Assembly: GCA_903772945.1 (NCBI GenBank)
Contig: CAICTM010000147.1
Location: 41,955-105,954, forward strand
Length of the DNA stretch: 64,000 nt
Direction of reading: 5' to 3'
Source of the DNA: Seminavis robusta
Lineage: Eukaryota; Bacillariophyta; Bacillariophyceae; Naviculales; Naviculaceae
Part shown: piece by piece, positions 43,707-54,182 of the stretch
Layout: the number at the start of each line of letters is the position of its first letter
Position numbering within the stretch: position 1 is the stretch's first letter
Notes under the pieces: model-generated
Told to the model about the DNA's origin: nothing
The model's input: only the letters and a program-made list of their open reading frames with translations
The model's database searches: none
Made by a program: the position numbers and the translations under genes

Positions 43707-44924
43707 CCTGATCTTATCGCTATGGCGTTAGAAGTTGCGGCGAGATTCTCTCCAAGAAGCTCAACACCATCGAATCGAATCGATTGAAGCTGAACAGGAC
43801 AGGACGAGAATAAGAGAGCACCAGGAAGGGCTTTCATGGGATAACATGGTACCACTTCGCCGTTCGACTGGAGCTCTGGAGGGTTGATTCTTAGATCGGA
43901 TGCAGCACTTTCCCAGAAGGATGGCTGTGGATCCGTCCTGGTGTTGGTGCATAGGTTATTTCTGTGCGACAACATCAATGCATGATGAAGAATCAAACTT
44001 TCAAATACAAGAAGTTTGGGTGCTGGCTTCGTTGCAGGCTTCAGAGTTTGAGAAAATGACCTTCTGCTTCTCTCTCCTAATACAGCTTTCTGTGGAACCC
44101 AAAGAAAGTGGCATGCGATCCTAACGCGGTTTAGGGTTCTCAGAAAACCGGAATGCTCTCCTTATTTAAATAATTGACTGCAAGTTATTACCTTCAAGGT
44201 TTCTTTTCCTTTCGCAACAGAATTCTAGAAAAGAGACATTAGGTACTGACGTGTCCTATTATTTAACAAGATATTGAAGGAAGCGAATTCAGTGACGACT
44301 CTCGAAGACATACATATACTACCGGTACATGTACCGGTACCGGAGGTAATTCCTGCACGTTTCCCAGTACGTACTAGTATGCCACAGACAGCTGCAACTT
44401 CTTCCCACACCCCGCAGTGAAGTTGGACGCTTCCCTCTCCGTTGGCCAAAGTTAGTTTTGGTTGCAGTTAGTTGAGCTCTAGGAAGCCTGAGTGACGTCG
44501 CGACAATTGGCTTGGCCCTTGGGAAGTCCTGTTGGTTCCTAGCTAGCTACATGTAGAGCTGGTAGCCTGGATCCTGCCTTCTGATTTTTTGACGCTGCAT
44601 CGCTGCATCCCTGCATCCATACCGGTAGGGTTGAGAGTGCTGGCTCGCTGCGATCATGGCGTTCATGAACTTGACGTCACGGGCGGGCGTTCATCGGTGG
44701 AGTGCGGTACATGACAATATTATGACAATTCTCTCTCCCCACAGCCATCTTGCGTTCCTAGCTAGCTAGCTCGTCCTAATATAGAATATCTTATTCATCA
44801 AACACATTCACATCCTAATATACTACTTGACTCTTCAGACTGTCTCTTTTCCTGGCTGAATCAGATTCATCTGCGCCCAGGCAGGTGTGTAACCAGGTTG
44901 AACCGGTTATTCCCTGGTACCAAC
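43707..44924. other. Intergenic region
   Basis: No supported gene. It holds the upstream region of LRR gene B, an ACCGGTACATGTACCGGTAC palindrome at about 44322-44341 and CTAG tracts near 44540 and 44758. Confidence 0.4.
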
Positions 44925-45623
44925 TTATTCTCCAGCTGGCATATCCATCTTGCCTCCAACAGAAATGTAGAGTCCAGGTGGCCCCGTAAGGTTCCCCAAG
45001 GCAGTAAGCTCCAACTTTGCAATCTTACCATCTTTCACGTAATACCAAAGTCTTTCATCATCCAGCACAACATGCTTCTGGGTTGCTTCCACAGGAGGAA
45101 AGTTGGCAAACTGGTAGGGACCTGTGTGCGTTCCGGTGACATTCACGTCATCCACAAGCACCACACCTGGCTTGATTTCTTTGATGGAAGCATAGTTGAA
45201 CCGAAAATCGTTGAATCCTGCATACATCTTCTGCATTTCTGTTGCCATCACCATGGCATTCATTCCATTGCTGTCTTCAAACAGGACCGGGGCTTCACTG
45301 GAGGTGAAGTGCTTGACAATTTCATCAGCAGAGGGATGAGAGTTCAAAACAGCAAAGTATTCTTCAATCATTCTTTCGTTTTCAGTCCTCGTGTCAACGA
45401 TTTTTCCAACTTTGGAAGCATCCTTCAGGCCAGTGTTGCTGTGCCTGGACTTCTTGGTGTTGCTCTTAGCACTCTTAGCACTCTTAGCACTGCTCTTACT
45501 GCTAGTACTGCTCCTTCTGCCTGTGCTTTCCGACGCATCTTGATTGTCTTTGGCCATAGAAACTCCATCTTCCTTGCTGGACTTTTTCCCAGAAACAGAA
45601 AACAACTTGAACAACTTGCTCAT
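44925..45623 (-). CDS. NTF2/SnoaL-like domain protein (diverged paralogue)
   Basis: 232 residues, single exon, from ATG 45623-45621 (MSKLFKLFSVSGKKSSKEDG). The frame is open further 5', but the family start motif argues for this ATG. A Ser/Lys-rich N-terminus contains the SAKSAKSAKS repeat. The SnoaL/NTF2-like domain includes ENERMIEEYFAVLNSHPSAD, FNDFRFNYASIKEIKPG, NVTGTHTGPYQFANFPP, LWYYVKDGKIAKLELTALG, then NLTGPPG and SVGGKMDMPAGE at the end. GTHTGPYQFANFPP is close to the canonical SnoaL-like GTHTG motif, so this copy may be nearest the ancestral form. Substrate or ligand unknown. Confidence 0.8.
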   Translation of the reverse strand: MSKLFKLFSVSGKKSSKEDGVSMAKDNQDASESTGRRSSTSSKSSAKSAKSAKSNTKKSRHSNTGLKDASKVGKIVDTRTENERMIEEYFAVLNSHPSADEIVKHFTSSEAPVLFEDSNGMNAMVMATEMQKMYAGFNDFRFNYASIKEIKPGVVLVDDVNVTGTHTGPYQFANFPPVEATQKHVVLDDERLWYYVKDGKIAKLELTALGNLTGPPGLYISVGGKMDMPAGE

Positions 45624-47365
45624 TTTTTCTTCCTTTTCTTGTTTTTGCTTTCCAGTTTTGGAACTTGTGAGGGTGTTGGTGGCACGCACCACGCACCTCT
45701 GTGGTGTTGGTGGCACCACGCACATCACAGAGGTGCCAAAATTGATTGAGGGTTGCTGGAGGTTGCTGATGCGCGGACCTCGATCTCCGAGGGACATGAC
45801 CGTAGAAGAAGAAAGCAGGGATTTAAAAGGTACAGGTTCTGAAGTAGTCACCAGAAGCGAACTATGACTACAATAAGTTGGAAGAGAATTATTGAATTAA
45901 CGTTACTCCAGACAATTTTAGCTAATGACAAAAGACTGGTTCCGAAGTTTTCCAAGTATGGTACCGGCTCTTCTTACAGTACCGCCGGTACTGATTACTG
46001 ATGACTCTGAGTACTCCAGTAGTCCAGAATACTGTACATGACATTGTGATCCTGTGTATTTCATAGAAGCCAGTCACAGTTACAATGATGCGACCTAATT
46101 CTTATTTGTTCTTCTGAGTGAGCAGAATCAGAAGGTTTACACATGTATGTTGGCTTCTTGATTCTTGAACATTTCCTTTAATTCTCTACATCGTTTGATG
46201 ACTAGGTATGACCTATTGGCGCCAATTGTTTAAATCCTCTGTTACCTCCGTTACTCTCACTGTACATGACATTGTGATCCGATGAGTTCCTACGTATTTC
46301 ATAAAAACCAGTCACAGTGCCACAGTTACAAAAATTAATGCGAACTAAGTCTTATTTGTTCTTCTGAGGTTGAGCAGAATCGAATCAGAAGGCTTTCACA
46401 ATGTCATGTTGGCTTCTTGAACATATTCCAATCGTTCCTCTAATTCGCTATGACGGCGTATGACCTATCGACGCCAATTGTTTAAATCCTCTGTTACTCT
46501 CAGCCCTCAGGGGCAAACGGTAGAACAGAAGCCTATGGCCTACTCGAGTATGGTCTTGAGGAGGTATGCCGGTTTGTTAGGCCACCATTCAGCGGGATTG
46601 TCTAATAATAGTGCCTTTACCAAAACATCGCTATCTTGCCCTTCGTACTTACTGCTCATCCGGTTCTTCCGCTCGCACTCTTGCATCAGCCATTCGAGTT
46701 GGGCTTATCCCCCAATCCACCAGGCCTGCCTGCATTCCATCAATGAGTACATCCGTCAACAACAGAACCACATCGCACAAAACATCACAACCAGACCCAT
46801 CCTCCGGCTTTGCGAACGGTACAACCAGCCCCAGGCTCCACCTCTCGTATCCGTTGGGGGGCCCAACCTCAGTAGGACACAGAGCACTCATCTGATGCCT
46901 CATCATCGTAATCGTCCTCGTCCTCCCAGTGTAGTAGCTCCAACCCGAGGACCTCGTTTTAGCGCAGCATAATCACTTAGCTATCAGTAGTAGCCGGTCC
47001 TAGGTGGCGGCAAGGCAATGGGTGGGCTCTGTTTCGGCATCCTTTGGTACCCAACCTGCCAAAACTGGAGGCAAGTTAATGAACCAACTCTTAACTCTTA
47101 GTATCCTGCCCTCCTCCTCTGGAACCCATCCTCGCCCATAGTCCACTCTACTAGCTAGTAACCCATAGTAACGTCCCCTGCGCAGTGCTCTTTGAATTTG
47201 CAATGATGTGGCCTCATATCTTTGACTCTATCCCCGACTGAAAACTTTTCGTTTTGCGCTCGTTTTGCAATGTCAATCCACGTCTGATTTCTTGGTTTCT
47301 TTGCGCGCTGTTGGTCCAGGATCTCACAAGCAAGCAACGAACACAAAAAACCAATATAAAAAGAC
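45624..47365. other. Intergenic region with a 0.2-kb direct duplication
   Basis: No supported gene. The only clear structure is the tandem repeat at 46032-46497. A frame at 46460-46972 is Pro/Ser/Arg-rich and unrecognised. Confidence 0.4.
46032..46497. repeat. Direct tandem duplication (214 and 238 bp)
   Basis: Copies 46032-46245 and 46260-46497 both start CTGTACATGACATTGTGATC and end CAATTGTTTAAATCCTCTG. They share TCTTATTTGTTCTTCTGAG and ATGTTGGCTTCTTGA in between, with small indels. Confidence 0.85.
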
Positions 47366-49243
47366 ATGAGACAGCGCACCATCGCACGCAAACGAGTCGA
47401 GTCCATCCCTGCCTCTCAGTGGGGAGTCACGAAGGAACAGTTTCAAGAATTCATTGCCATTGTACGGAGACACCAAGAGCTGGGTTTGATTCAAAATGTA
47501 GATCCCAGGTCCGACAAGAACGCAAACGATGACGACGACGAAGATACAACTGTCGAAATAGCTCGCAGCACGGAAAGAGAAACTACGCATAGCGGGGACA
47601 GAATAATGGAGAGAAGTGACAGCCGTCGGGCGTGTGATCTGGCGTCTGAGCTATGTTGTCTTGCGGTGGACTTTGCTGTGATGCTGCCTGTGTGTTGCTT
47701 TTGGGGTGCCCTGTGTTTAGGCTTGACTCGCTGTGGCAGAGACCCCATCTGTACCGGATGCAACGGCAAGTACAAGCTTTATTGGAGCGATGTCTTTTGT
47801 CCCACTCCTCGGAAAACAACAACGAAGACGAAGAAAACCAAGCGACAGCCAAGATTGCACCAACAAACCACCGTAACCATCCAAAGCGAAGCCTGTAGAA
47901 TCAGCACTCGGCAGAACTCGTCCTATTACAGCAACGAAAAGTTTAGAGATCCCAACATTGGCCCTAATATCCATCAAGTCAACGCACAAATCATCAAGCC
48001 GCTCACCAAGGGGTCCTCCCGGCAGGCCCTCCACCCCACAAAGTCTGAATTTGCCTGGAGTAAACTGGCTGGTGGCGGTGCCGTCAAAAAGACGAGTTGG
48101 GCTCTCATGAAGAACCCCAATGGTTCGCCCCCTGTCCAGCTGTTTGTGTCTCATGCCTGGGACGCAGGAATCTATGAGATGGCAAATCATCTCTTGGCGG
48201 TGTGGCCAGATGACTGCGAGGCAGCCTATATTTGCTTCCTCTCCAATCCACAAAACTTGGACATGAGTGATACTATTGCGGGTACCAGCAGATTTGGTCT
48301 GGAACGAAGTCCCTTTGCCATGGCAATGAAGAATCCAAACACGAGGCAATTTGTCATGTTGGCTACCCAAAACACACCCATTCATACCCGACTTTGGTGT
48401 TGTTTTGAAGCCTTGCTGGCACTCAAATTTCAGATACCAATCACCATTTGTGGAGATGAAACGTACTTGCGCACTGTACAACGACAAGATGCTGATTTGC
48501 AGAAGCGGCAAATGGAAGCTTATCAAAAACGACAATCACAGCTCAAGATCCGCCTCCAAGAGGCGACTTCTGGCATGGATGATGCCAAAGCACACGTTCT
48601 GACCATCTTGGGAATCGTGGCGTGCGGGGTTTACCATGCGTTGGGGCTTTCGCTGTGGGCTCCTGTGGGTCTAGTCATGTCATTGACGGTGGCGGGGCCC
48701 CTTGCGGCAGTGATGGCCACTATTGTGGTAATGTTCCATGCGTCAGCTACATGTGCATCATCGTCATCCAGTTCGTTCCTTGACAGGCTCAAATACATTG
48801 GCAAGGCTGTCTTGGCCATCTTTGCCAGTTTTATTCTGGTCCCAGCGGGGCTGTTGCTGGGCTCCATCACGTTGGAATTTTTTGGCAACATCAGCAGAAA
48901 CAATGCCGTTTGGAGTGACACGGCCATGGGGTTGGTCGCGATGTTTGTCTTGTCCTGCGCCGTGGTAAACTTGTGGCTGAAGTTTGACCGAGCCTGCGAC
49001 AGCTGGAGTCAAAAAGCCATTCTGGAACAAGGTGCACGACAAGAGGAGAGCACTCAGATACGGGTAGCCGAAGAGAGGGCACTTGATGAAATTCGCCACT
49101 TCGCGGTGGATGTTACTCAAGCCGGGGCATCCAACAGGAACGATCAAACTGCTTTACTCGCGGCGATTGGTGCAGATGCGAAAAACGTGAATGACAGATT
49201 GACCGCTTTGATTCGAGGAAATCGAATCAGAAGACAGGATTAA
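47366..49243 (+). CDS. Multi-pass membrane protein with an FVSHAW...RLWCCFE domain
   Basis: 625 residues, single exon. A Cys-rich hydrophobic hairpin lies near residues 90-122 (LASELCCLAVDFAVMLPVCC). The central domain starts QLFVSHAWDAGIYEMANHLL (about 255) and ends TRLWCCFEALLALKF (about 340). It has the order seen in many protist proteins: a strand ending in SHAW, a middle segment with SPFAMAM, and a final R-W-C-x-x-E helix. Its layout recalls TIR-like flavodoxin folds, which is an inference. A coiled-coil-prone Gln/Arg stretch follows (about 370-400), then hydrophobic segments at about 410-460, 480-508 and 520-540. A sensor or signalling role is possible, but no enzymatic residue set can be proven by eye. 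Confidence 0.7.
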   Translation: MRQRTIARKRVESIPASQWGVTKEQFQEFIAIVRRHQELGLIQNVDPRSDKNANDDDDEDTTVEIARSTERETTHSGDRIMERSDSRRACDLASELCCLAVDFAVMLPVCCFWGALCLGLTRCGRDPICTGCNGKYKLYWSDVFCPTPRKTTTKTKKTKRQPRLHQQTTVTIQSEACRISTRQNSSYYSNEKFRDPNIGPNIHQVNAQIIKPLTKGSSRQALHPTKSEFAWSKLAGGGAVKKTSWALMKNPNGSPPVQLFVSHAWDAGIYEMANHLLAVWPDDCEAAYICFLSNPQNLDMSDTIAGTSRFGLERSPFAMAMKNPNTRQFVMLATQNTPIHTRLWCCFEALLALKFQIPITICGDETYLRTVQRQDADLQKRQMEAYQKRQSQLKIRLQEATSGMDDAKAHVLTILGIVACGVYHALGLSLWAPVGLVMSLTVAGPLAAVMATIVVMFHASATCASSSSSSFLDRLKYIGKAVLAIFASFILVPAGLLLGSITLEFFGNISRNNAVWSDTAMGLVAMFVLSCAVVNLWLKFDRACDSWSQKAILEQGARQEESTQIRVAEERALDEIRHFAVDVTQAGASNRNDQTALLAAIGADAKNVNDRLTALIRGNRIRRQD

Positions 49244-49446
49244 TAATGCTGATTCCGAGGCCTCCCAGGTCGTCTCCAGCACACAAAGACAACACAATTC
49301 CCGTGTCCTCCTCGGCCGTCAGGAGCGAGAGCATAGAAAGTAAGCAATAGACATAAACCGGGGCCTTGCCCTCGAATCCCAGCTCGTCATTTTCATCGTC
49401 ATCGTCATCAGTGACAATCGACATCATCGAGCCCAATGTCAGGAGC

Positions 49447-49870
49447 CGAACAAACGATGCTCTTTGCGGGTGCGGTGGACGTGGCGGTCGGCTGAACCGA
49501 GGGTTTTCTTGTCGAGAATACCTGATTTTACGGCTTCCTTGAAGGGATTGGGGTCACTACCAGTACGGGTCCCAGGGGCGTTCGTCACAGTGGGGGTGTT
49601 CCGAACTCATAGAAGTCCCCTTCCTTCTTGCAGTATTGACTTTGAAATCCATTTCGTGGTTGATAGGTGAGCTTGGATACCGAGGACTTTCAGGGCTTTC
49701 TTCATTGAGGTTTGTTTGGAAAAGCGGTGTACCACGCTTGCCAATTTCCTTGCCACTATGGAATATTCAACCCTTGAGGATTCTAAAGACCGTGCAATGG
49801 CGTCGAGGTCATCTTCGGTGAAATTGTTGCAGGTAAATGCCCAGTGTCGGCAACCAGATGGCATCTGCAT
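49447..49870 (-). pseudogene. Relic of a CRESS-DNA-virus-type Rep (endogenous viral element)
   Basis: Four landmarks of the Rep endonuclease and linker occur in the right order but not in one frame. A motif-I-like FTCNN lies at about 49820-49850. A degraded motif-II region lies at 49716-49733 in a second frame, with the first metal-binding His replaced. A motif-III-like YCKKEGDFYEFG lies at about 49602-49640 in a third frame. An interdomain segment with RTG and KEAVKSG lies at about 49500-49575. No helicase (Walker A) domain follows. Frameshifts and the lost His mean it cannot work. Diatoms are hosts of Bacilladnaviridae, whose Rep is of this class, so that source is plausible but unproven. 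A Rep-bearing plasmid or transposon is the alternative. Confidence 0.7.
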
Positions 49871-50159
49871 TGGTGCTTCATTGCAGTTAGTGGTTTCGCC
49901 GTTGGAAACTAACTTTTGTCTGGGGTTTGCGGTGCAATTACGACGAACACATGACTGCAGTTACGGCGCTCATTCGCCGCGAGGCTTTTCAATACGAGGT
50001 GCTATGTGCAAACAAACCGTGATCACACACAAAATAGACGATGATTACGATGGAAGATTACGATGAACACATGCATACACAACGATGGACGATAACGATG
50101 AACACATGCATACACAATACACAACGATGGACGATACGATGAACGGTATTTATGAGTTT

Positions 50160-52110
50160 GCATGTTTTCTTTTACTGCCGCTTTTGGGACGATACCATGA
50201 TTGTGCCGGCGCAAAAGCGCCAAGAGAGGACCAAGAGCTTTTTCACGCTCGTTCCTCGGCAGAATAATCTCATTGCTCTGGATCTGGCCGCGATCCGTGG
50301 CTTTGAAATCTTTGTCGGACACCATGATAAACAAATGAGATGTCTCGACATCACACTTATTGTGCTCCTCTTTCACCGAGTCATACCCGAAGCTAGGCAC
50401 AGTGGTATCGTCGATTGCCTTCTTCTTCGCAACTTCTACCTGCTTCTCCTGAACCAGTATCACATTCTCGGCTTTCTTGGGAATAATGAGCCCATCAGAA
50501 AACGTGGCGCCTTTGGCGTTGACAAAAAATCCGTCCTCGCCCGTGTGCATTTGAAGCTCAAAATCATGCCATGTTTTCAAGGTAATCTGATTTTCCATTG
50601 CCCGCAAGTACCGGTTATCAAACTCCAATGGAGTTGCTCGCCAGGAGAGATTTGGAGCGTAGCCGGGGAGCAGTGCGTCGACTGTAATAGGAATGCCCAG
50701 CGTACGGAGACCGTTGCACTTTAAGAGAAGAACCGCCAGCGTGTTTCGTTCGTTTTCATCAGAGCTCGACGGCACGTCAAAGTGCCGCAACAGCATTGGA
50801 CAATCCAAAGTTTTTTGGAGAATATAGGTCAGAAAAATTAAAGGAAACACAATCGTCAAGACATTAGCGCGGGTGGTTGCGTCTTGAGTCGTTTCCACAA
50901 AGAGAACTCCTCTGCTTTCCAACTCTTGAACGCTATGTTTCCCGAAAAGGGTTTCGCGACTGACTTGCCATCCAAACAAAGAAGCACCAAGAGCCTCCCA
51001 CACTTGTCTTGTCGCGGTGGTCATGATGTCTTGGAAAATATCCCCCTATTGGTTGGAAATACTGTTTCGGACGTCGGTCAACATTGCAGTTGGAGAGGAT
51101 TTGGCGGCTTCTTTACGTGAAGGACATACACGGATGGATCGAAGTTCGGATTATCATTTGCGCCCAAGCGGAACGCGAGTGCCTCAACATAGTGTGGAAC
51201 CCCACCAAGTACGGTCACGACAAAGTTCAATTCCTTCTCCACTGTCAAGTAACTTTGGGCACTGGAATTGTTAGCCCTGTTCGCCAAGTCTTCCAGAATC
51301 TCCACCATGTGTTCATTGCTCAATAATGGCAATGGGATCTCAAGGGGGGGACTTCCGTGTGACGCAGCCTTCAATGTATCATGGAGATCCCGAACATTGG
51401 TACCACTCATAATGCAGAGCACGAAACCTTCTTTTAAAATGAGCGTTGAAGTCCGCAACTGCTGCCAAAAGATTCATCAAGTATGTCTTTCCTGTCCCTT
51501 CCATCTCAAGCACCTTGTTAGTTTCATCAAAGTTAACAACGCAATCAGAGATTCTTTTTTGCCTTTGGTCAAAGTGGAGAGAACCCCCCGGAGCGTAGGT
51601 GCATGCTCAAAAGATACCTTCTTCGCCTTGTTTCCTTTTGTGAGACACTTCAACAGGCGATAGGAAAAGCTCTTTTCAGGATCACGGAGCTCTCGGTCGA
51701 TCCCCAGGGACACTGCCACCAAAACTGATTTGGTATTGTCGACCTGTTTGCTTCAACACACGCTTGGACCAGCCACTGGGAGAAACTCCTTCTTCGTTGG
51801 CACATCCGTCCATAGCGCATCGCCATCTTAATTCTCCTTGGAGACTGTGAATGGACTTTGTGAAGGCTTTGCGACAAAAAGTCGTTTTTCCTAACCCTGG
51901 AGCACCCGAACAAGCAGCCCATTGGATTTGGCGTTCCGGAACTCCCCCCTCTTGCCCATAGAGAGCGTACTGCTCCGCAGAATGTTTGATGAGAATATTG
52001 ATGCTGGCCTCACGAACAAATCCAACACACTTCTCACCATCTGCTTGCTGCTGCTGCTGCTGCTTCTGGTATCGCTCGTAGCCGTCGAATAAGGTTGTTC
52101 GGTCCTTAGC
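50160..52110 (-). pseudogene. Decayed P-loop NTPase (RHS/Crinkler-like large protein)
   Basis: From right to left, in shifting frames: a Gln run (CAG repeats, about 52043-52065), SINILIKHSAEQYALYG, and a Walker A GAPGLGKTTF (about 51880-51908). An acidic Walker-B-like VVNFDETN lies near 51520-51543. CIMSGTNVRDLHDTL and VVTVLGGVPHYVEALAFRLG (51150-51420) follow, and then a long clean C-terminal frame (51024 to about 50160) with RNTLAVLLLKCNGLRTLGIP and FFVNAKGATFSDGLIIPKKA. At least three frame changes and a stop near 51050 break it. The order (P-loop, acidic box, GG.P helix, long diverse C-terminus) recalls NTPases of Crinkler or RHS type, but this family name is an inference. Confidence 0.6.
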
Positions 52111-52473
52111 TGATTCGGACGGTACTCTTCAGCGTTGTATCCTAACTTTGCCAGGTAGTTGCGAAAACCCTGTTCAATTCTATCCTAAGCGGTCGTCATG
52201 CTTGTTGATGCTGCTTCGTATGAGTGTCCACCATGTCAAGCCCAGGAATGAAGGAAGAGGAGGGAAAGTGGCACGTGCGCTCTCGACTGTCACTCGAGAC
52301 TGTACCTGTGTCGTTGGCTGGTTTCTTGATGGAATCGGATTATTCTGTTCGCTGCTTCCGATCGCACCGAACGATCTCTGTGGTGGGTGAGAACGTAACG
52401 AGCGATCTCTTTGTTGCTTGTGGTACCATATGGTAGGAGAAAGTTGTGTGTGAGCGAGTGTGTGTCAGGCATC

Positions 52474-52567
52474 CTAATGAATTTTTGGGAGCGTTTTCAA
52501 AAATTCATTAGAGCTCAAAAAAGAGCCCTAATGAATTTTTGAAAACGCTCCCAAAAATGGATTAGGA
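52474..52567. repeat. 94-bp near-perfect foldback (MITE-like hairpin)
   Basis: Arms 52474-52517 and 52524-52567 (44 bp each) are inverted copies with three mismatches around a six-A spacer. Each arm contains ATTTTTGGGAGCGTTTTCAA. No clear target duplication was found. Confidence 0.9.
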
Positions 52568-53012
52568 CTCGATCTATCCACGACTCGAATGATCAATCGT
52601 CATTCACTCATTCGCTCCAACAAGTAAGAGCCTTTCGAGGAATCTGGTTCACCCCCACGTTTGTTTGCTTTTTGGCTTTTGCTACCGTACATGAGCTGAT
52701 TGGTTGAGGGGGAAGTGGAGAAAGTCAACGGTGACAAAGAAGCGAATGCGCATAGCCTATCACAGATCACACCACGGCAATATGGTGTGTTGCTGCCTTT
52801 GCTGGGACCAAGGAACACAAACTGCAAGCAGAAAAAACCTGAACAAACCCGAAGAATGTATCGTCTATCGCATCATGGAGAGTCAGTACGGTATGGCAGT
52901 GGCTCTTTGGCGATAGCCACCGGCCTGATCCCACGGAACTTGCTAGTGCATGTGCGTGTAGCTCGTGGGCTCGTGCCCCGGGGTATATAATATTATCTCT
53001 TCTTTGCTGTCT

Positions 53013-53323
53013 AGAGTGTCCGATGTTGATGCCTTGAAAGCTCCTTGAACGTTAACAGCAGCTCTTGAACCTTGAACATGTTCACGCTCCCAAAGCTAAG
53101 AGGAAGCATTAGAGAATCCGGAGAGCTCCTTTGGATTCTTGATGCCGGTGACGCCTGAGGGTTTCCTTGTTTGATGTCTTGAGTGTCGGATGTACTAGAT
53201 CTAGCTAGTATGCCTTGAAGCTCGTTGAACAGCTCTTGAACAACTCCAGCATAAACCGTCCCAAGGCTAAGAGGAAGCATTAGGGAATCTGGAGGACTCT
53301 ATTGGAGTCCCAATACCAGTGAC
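53013..53323. repeat. Direct tandem duplication of about 140 bp
   Basis: Copies 53013-53152 and 53181-53323 share GAGTGTC(C/G)GATGT, CTAAGAGGAAGCATTAG and a final (A/G)(C/T)C(G/A)GTGAC. Confidence 0.75.
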
Positions 53324-53535
53324 ATGACGATCTCTCTAAATCTGCTTTGCTGATAAATCATTTGAGATTCGTTTGGACCAAGTCTTCAAAAAGCCTTGAC
53401 CGGTACATGTACATGTAGCGGTACTAGTACCCACAACAAATACCTTGCTTGGGCTGTCTGTTGCCCCACTTTATAACACAGCACTTGCCACAAAAGCCAA
53501 TCAGAGATAAAACCGAAGCCGCACCTAAGCTCAAG

Positions 53536-54182
53536 ATGGGATTTTTGACATTCCTTGCTGGCAAGAGCAAGAAGGCAACAGCCAAAATTAAGGACAAGAA
53601 GGACAATGTGGATGTCAAGGAAAAGAAGCAGAAGACTAAACGGGTAAGAAAGCCAGAGTCTCTCAGTATCATACCTCAGAGTCGTCTCATTCCAACATCC
53701 TCTACTCTCAGGTATTGAAGACTGAGAATGCAGAAGCTGTTGAGAATTACATGGCGTGTTTGAACAGACATGGGTCAGTGGATGAAATGCTCAAATTATT
53801 TACTTCAGAGAATGCCAAAATAAAATTTGATGATAGCCCTTCGATGACAGCTCTGGGACTAGTCACTGAAATTCGCAACTGCTACCTTGGCTTTGGTGAT
53901 CTCAAGTTCAACTATGAATCCATCAAAGAAGTCAAGCCTGGCCAAGTCTTGGTAGAAGACTTGGTTGTGACAGGTACCCACACACAGGACTTTCAGTTTG
54001 CAAACTTCCCTGTCATCCCCAGGACCAACAAGCATGTTCTCTTGGATCCTGAAAGGCTGTGGTTTACCATGAAGGATGGAAAGATTTACAAGCAGGAGAT
54101 TACGGCACTGGGAAATCTGACAGGCCCACCTGGAATGTATTTGCTTGTCGGTGGAAGACTTGAGCCCCCTGCTCAAGATTGA
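53536..54182 (+). CDS. NTF2/SnoaL-like domain protein with one intron
   Basis: Exons 53536-53643 and 53712-54182 are joined in phase 0 across a 68-bp GT-AG intron, giving 192 residues. ATG 53536 begins MGFLTFLAGKSKKATAKIKD, the family start. The N-terminus is Lys-rich and shorter than in the copies at 25685 and 45623. The domain has ENYMACLNRHGSVDEMLKLF, EIRNCYLGFGDLKFNYESIK, VTGTHTQDFQFANFPVIPR, LWFTMKDGKIYKQEITALG and NLTGPPGMYLLVGG. The intron separates the basic N-terminus from the domain, the same boundary at which the two short paralogues (24224, 29314) end. Function unknown beyond the fold. Confidence 0.85.

Larger units (their letters stand above)
52111..53535. other. Intergenic region with a hairpin element and a direct duplication
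   Basis: No gene supported. It contains the foldback at 52474-52567, a TATATAATATTAT box at about 52983-52995 and the duplication at 53013-53323. Confidence 0.4.
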
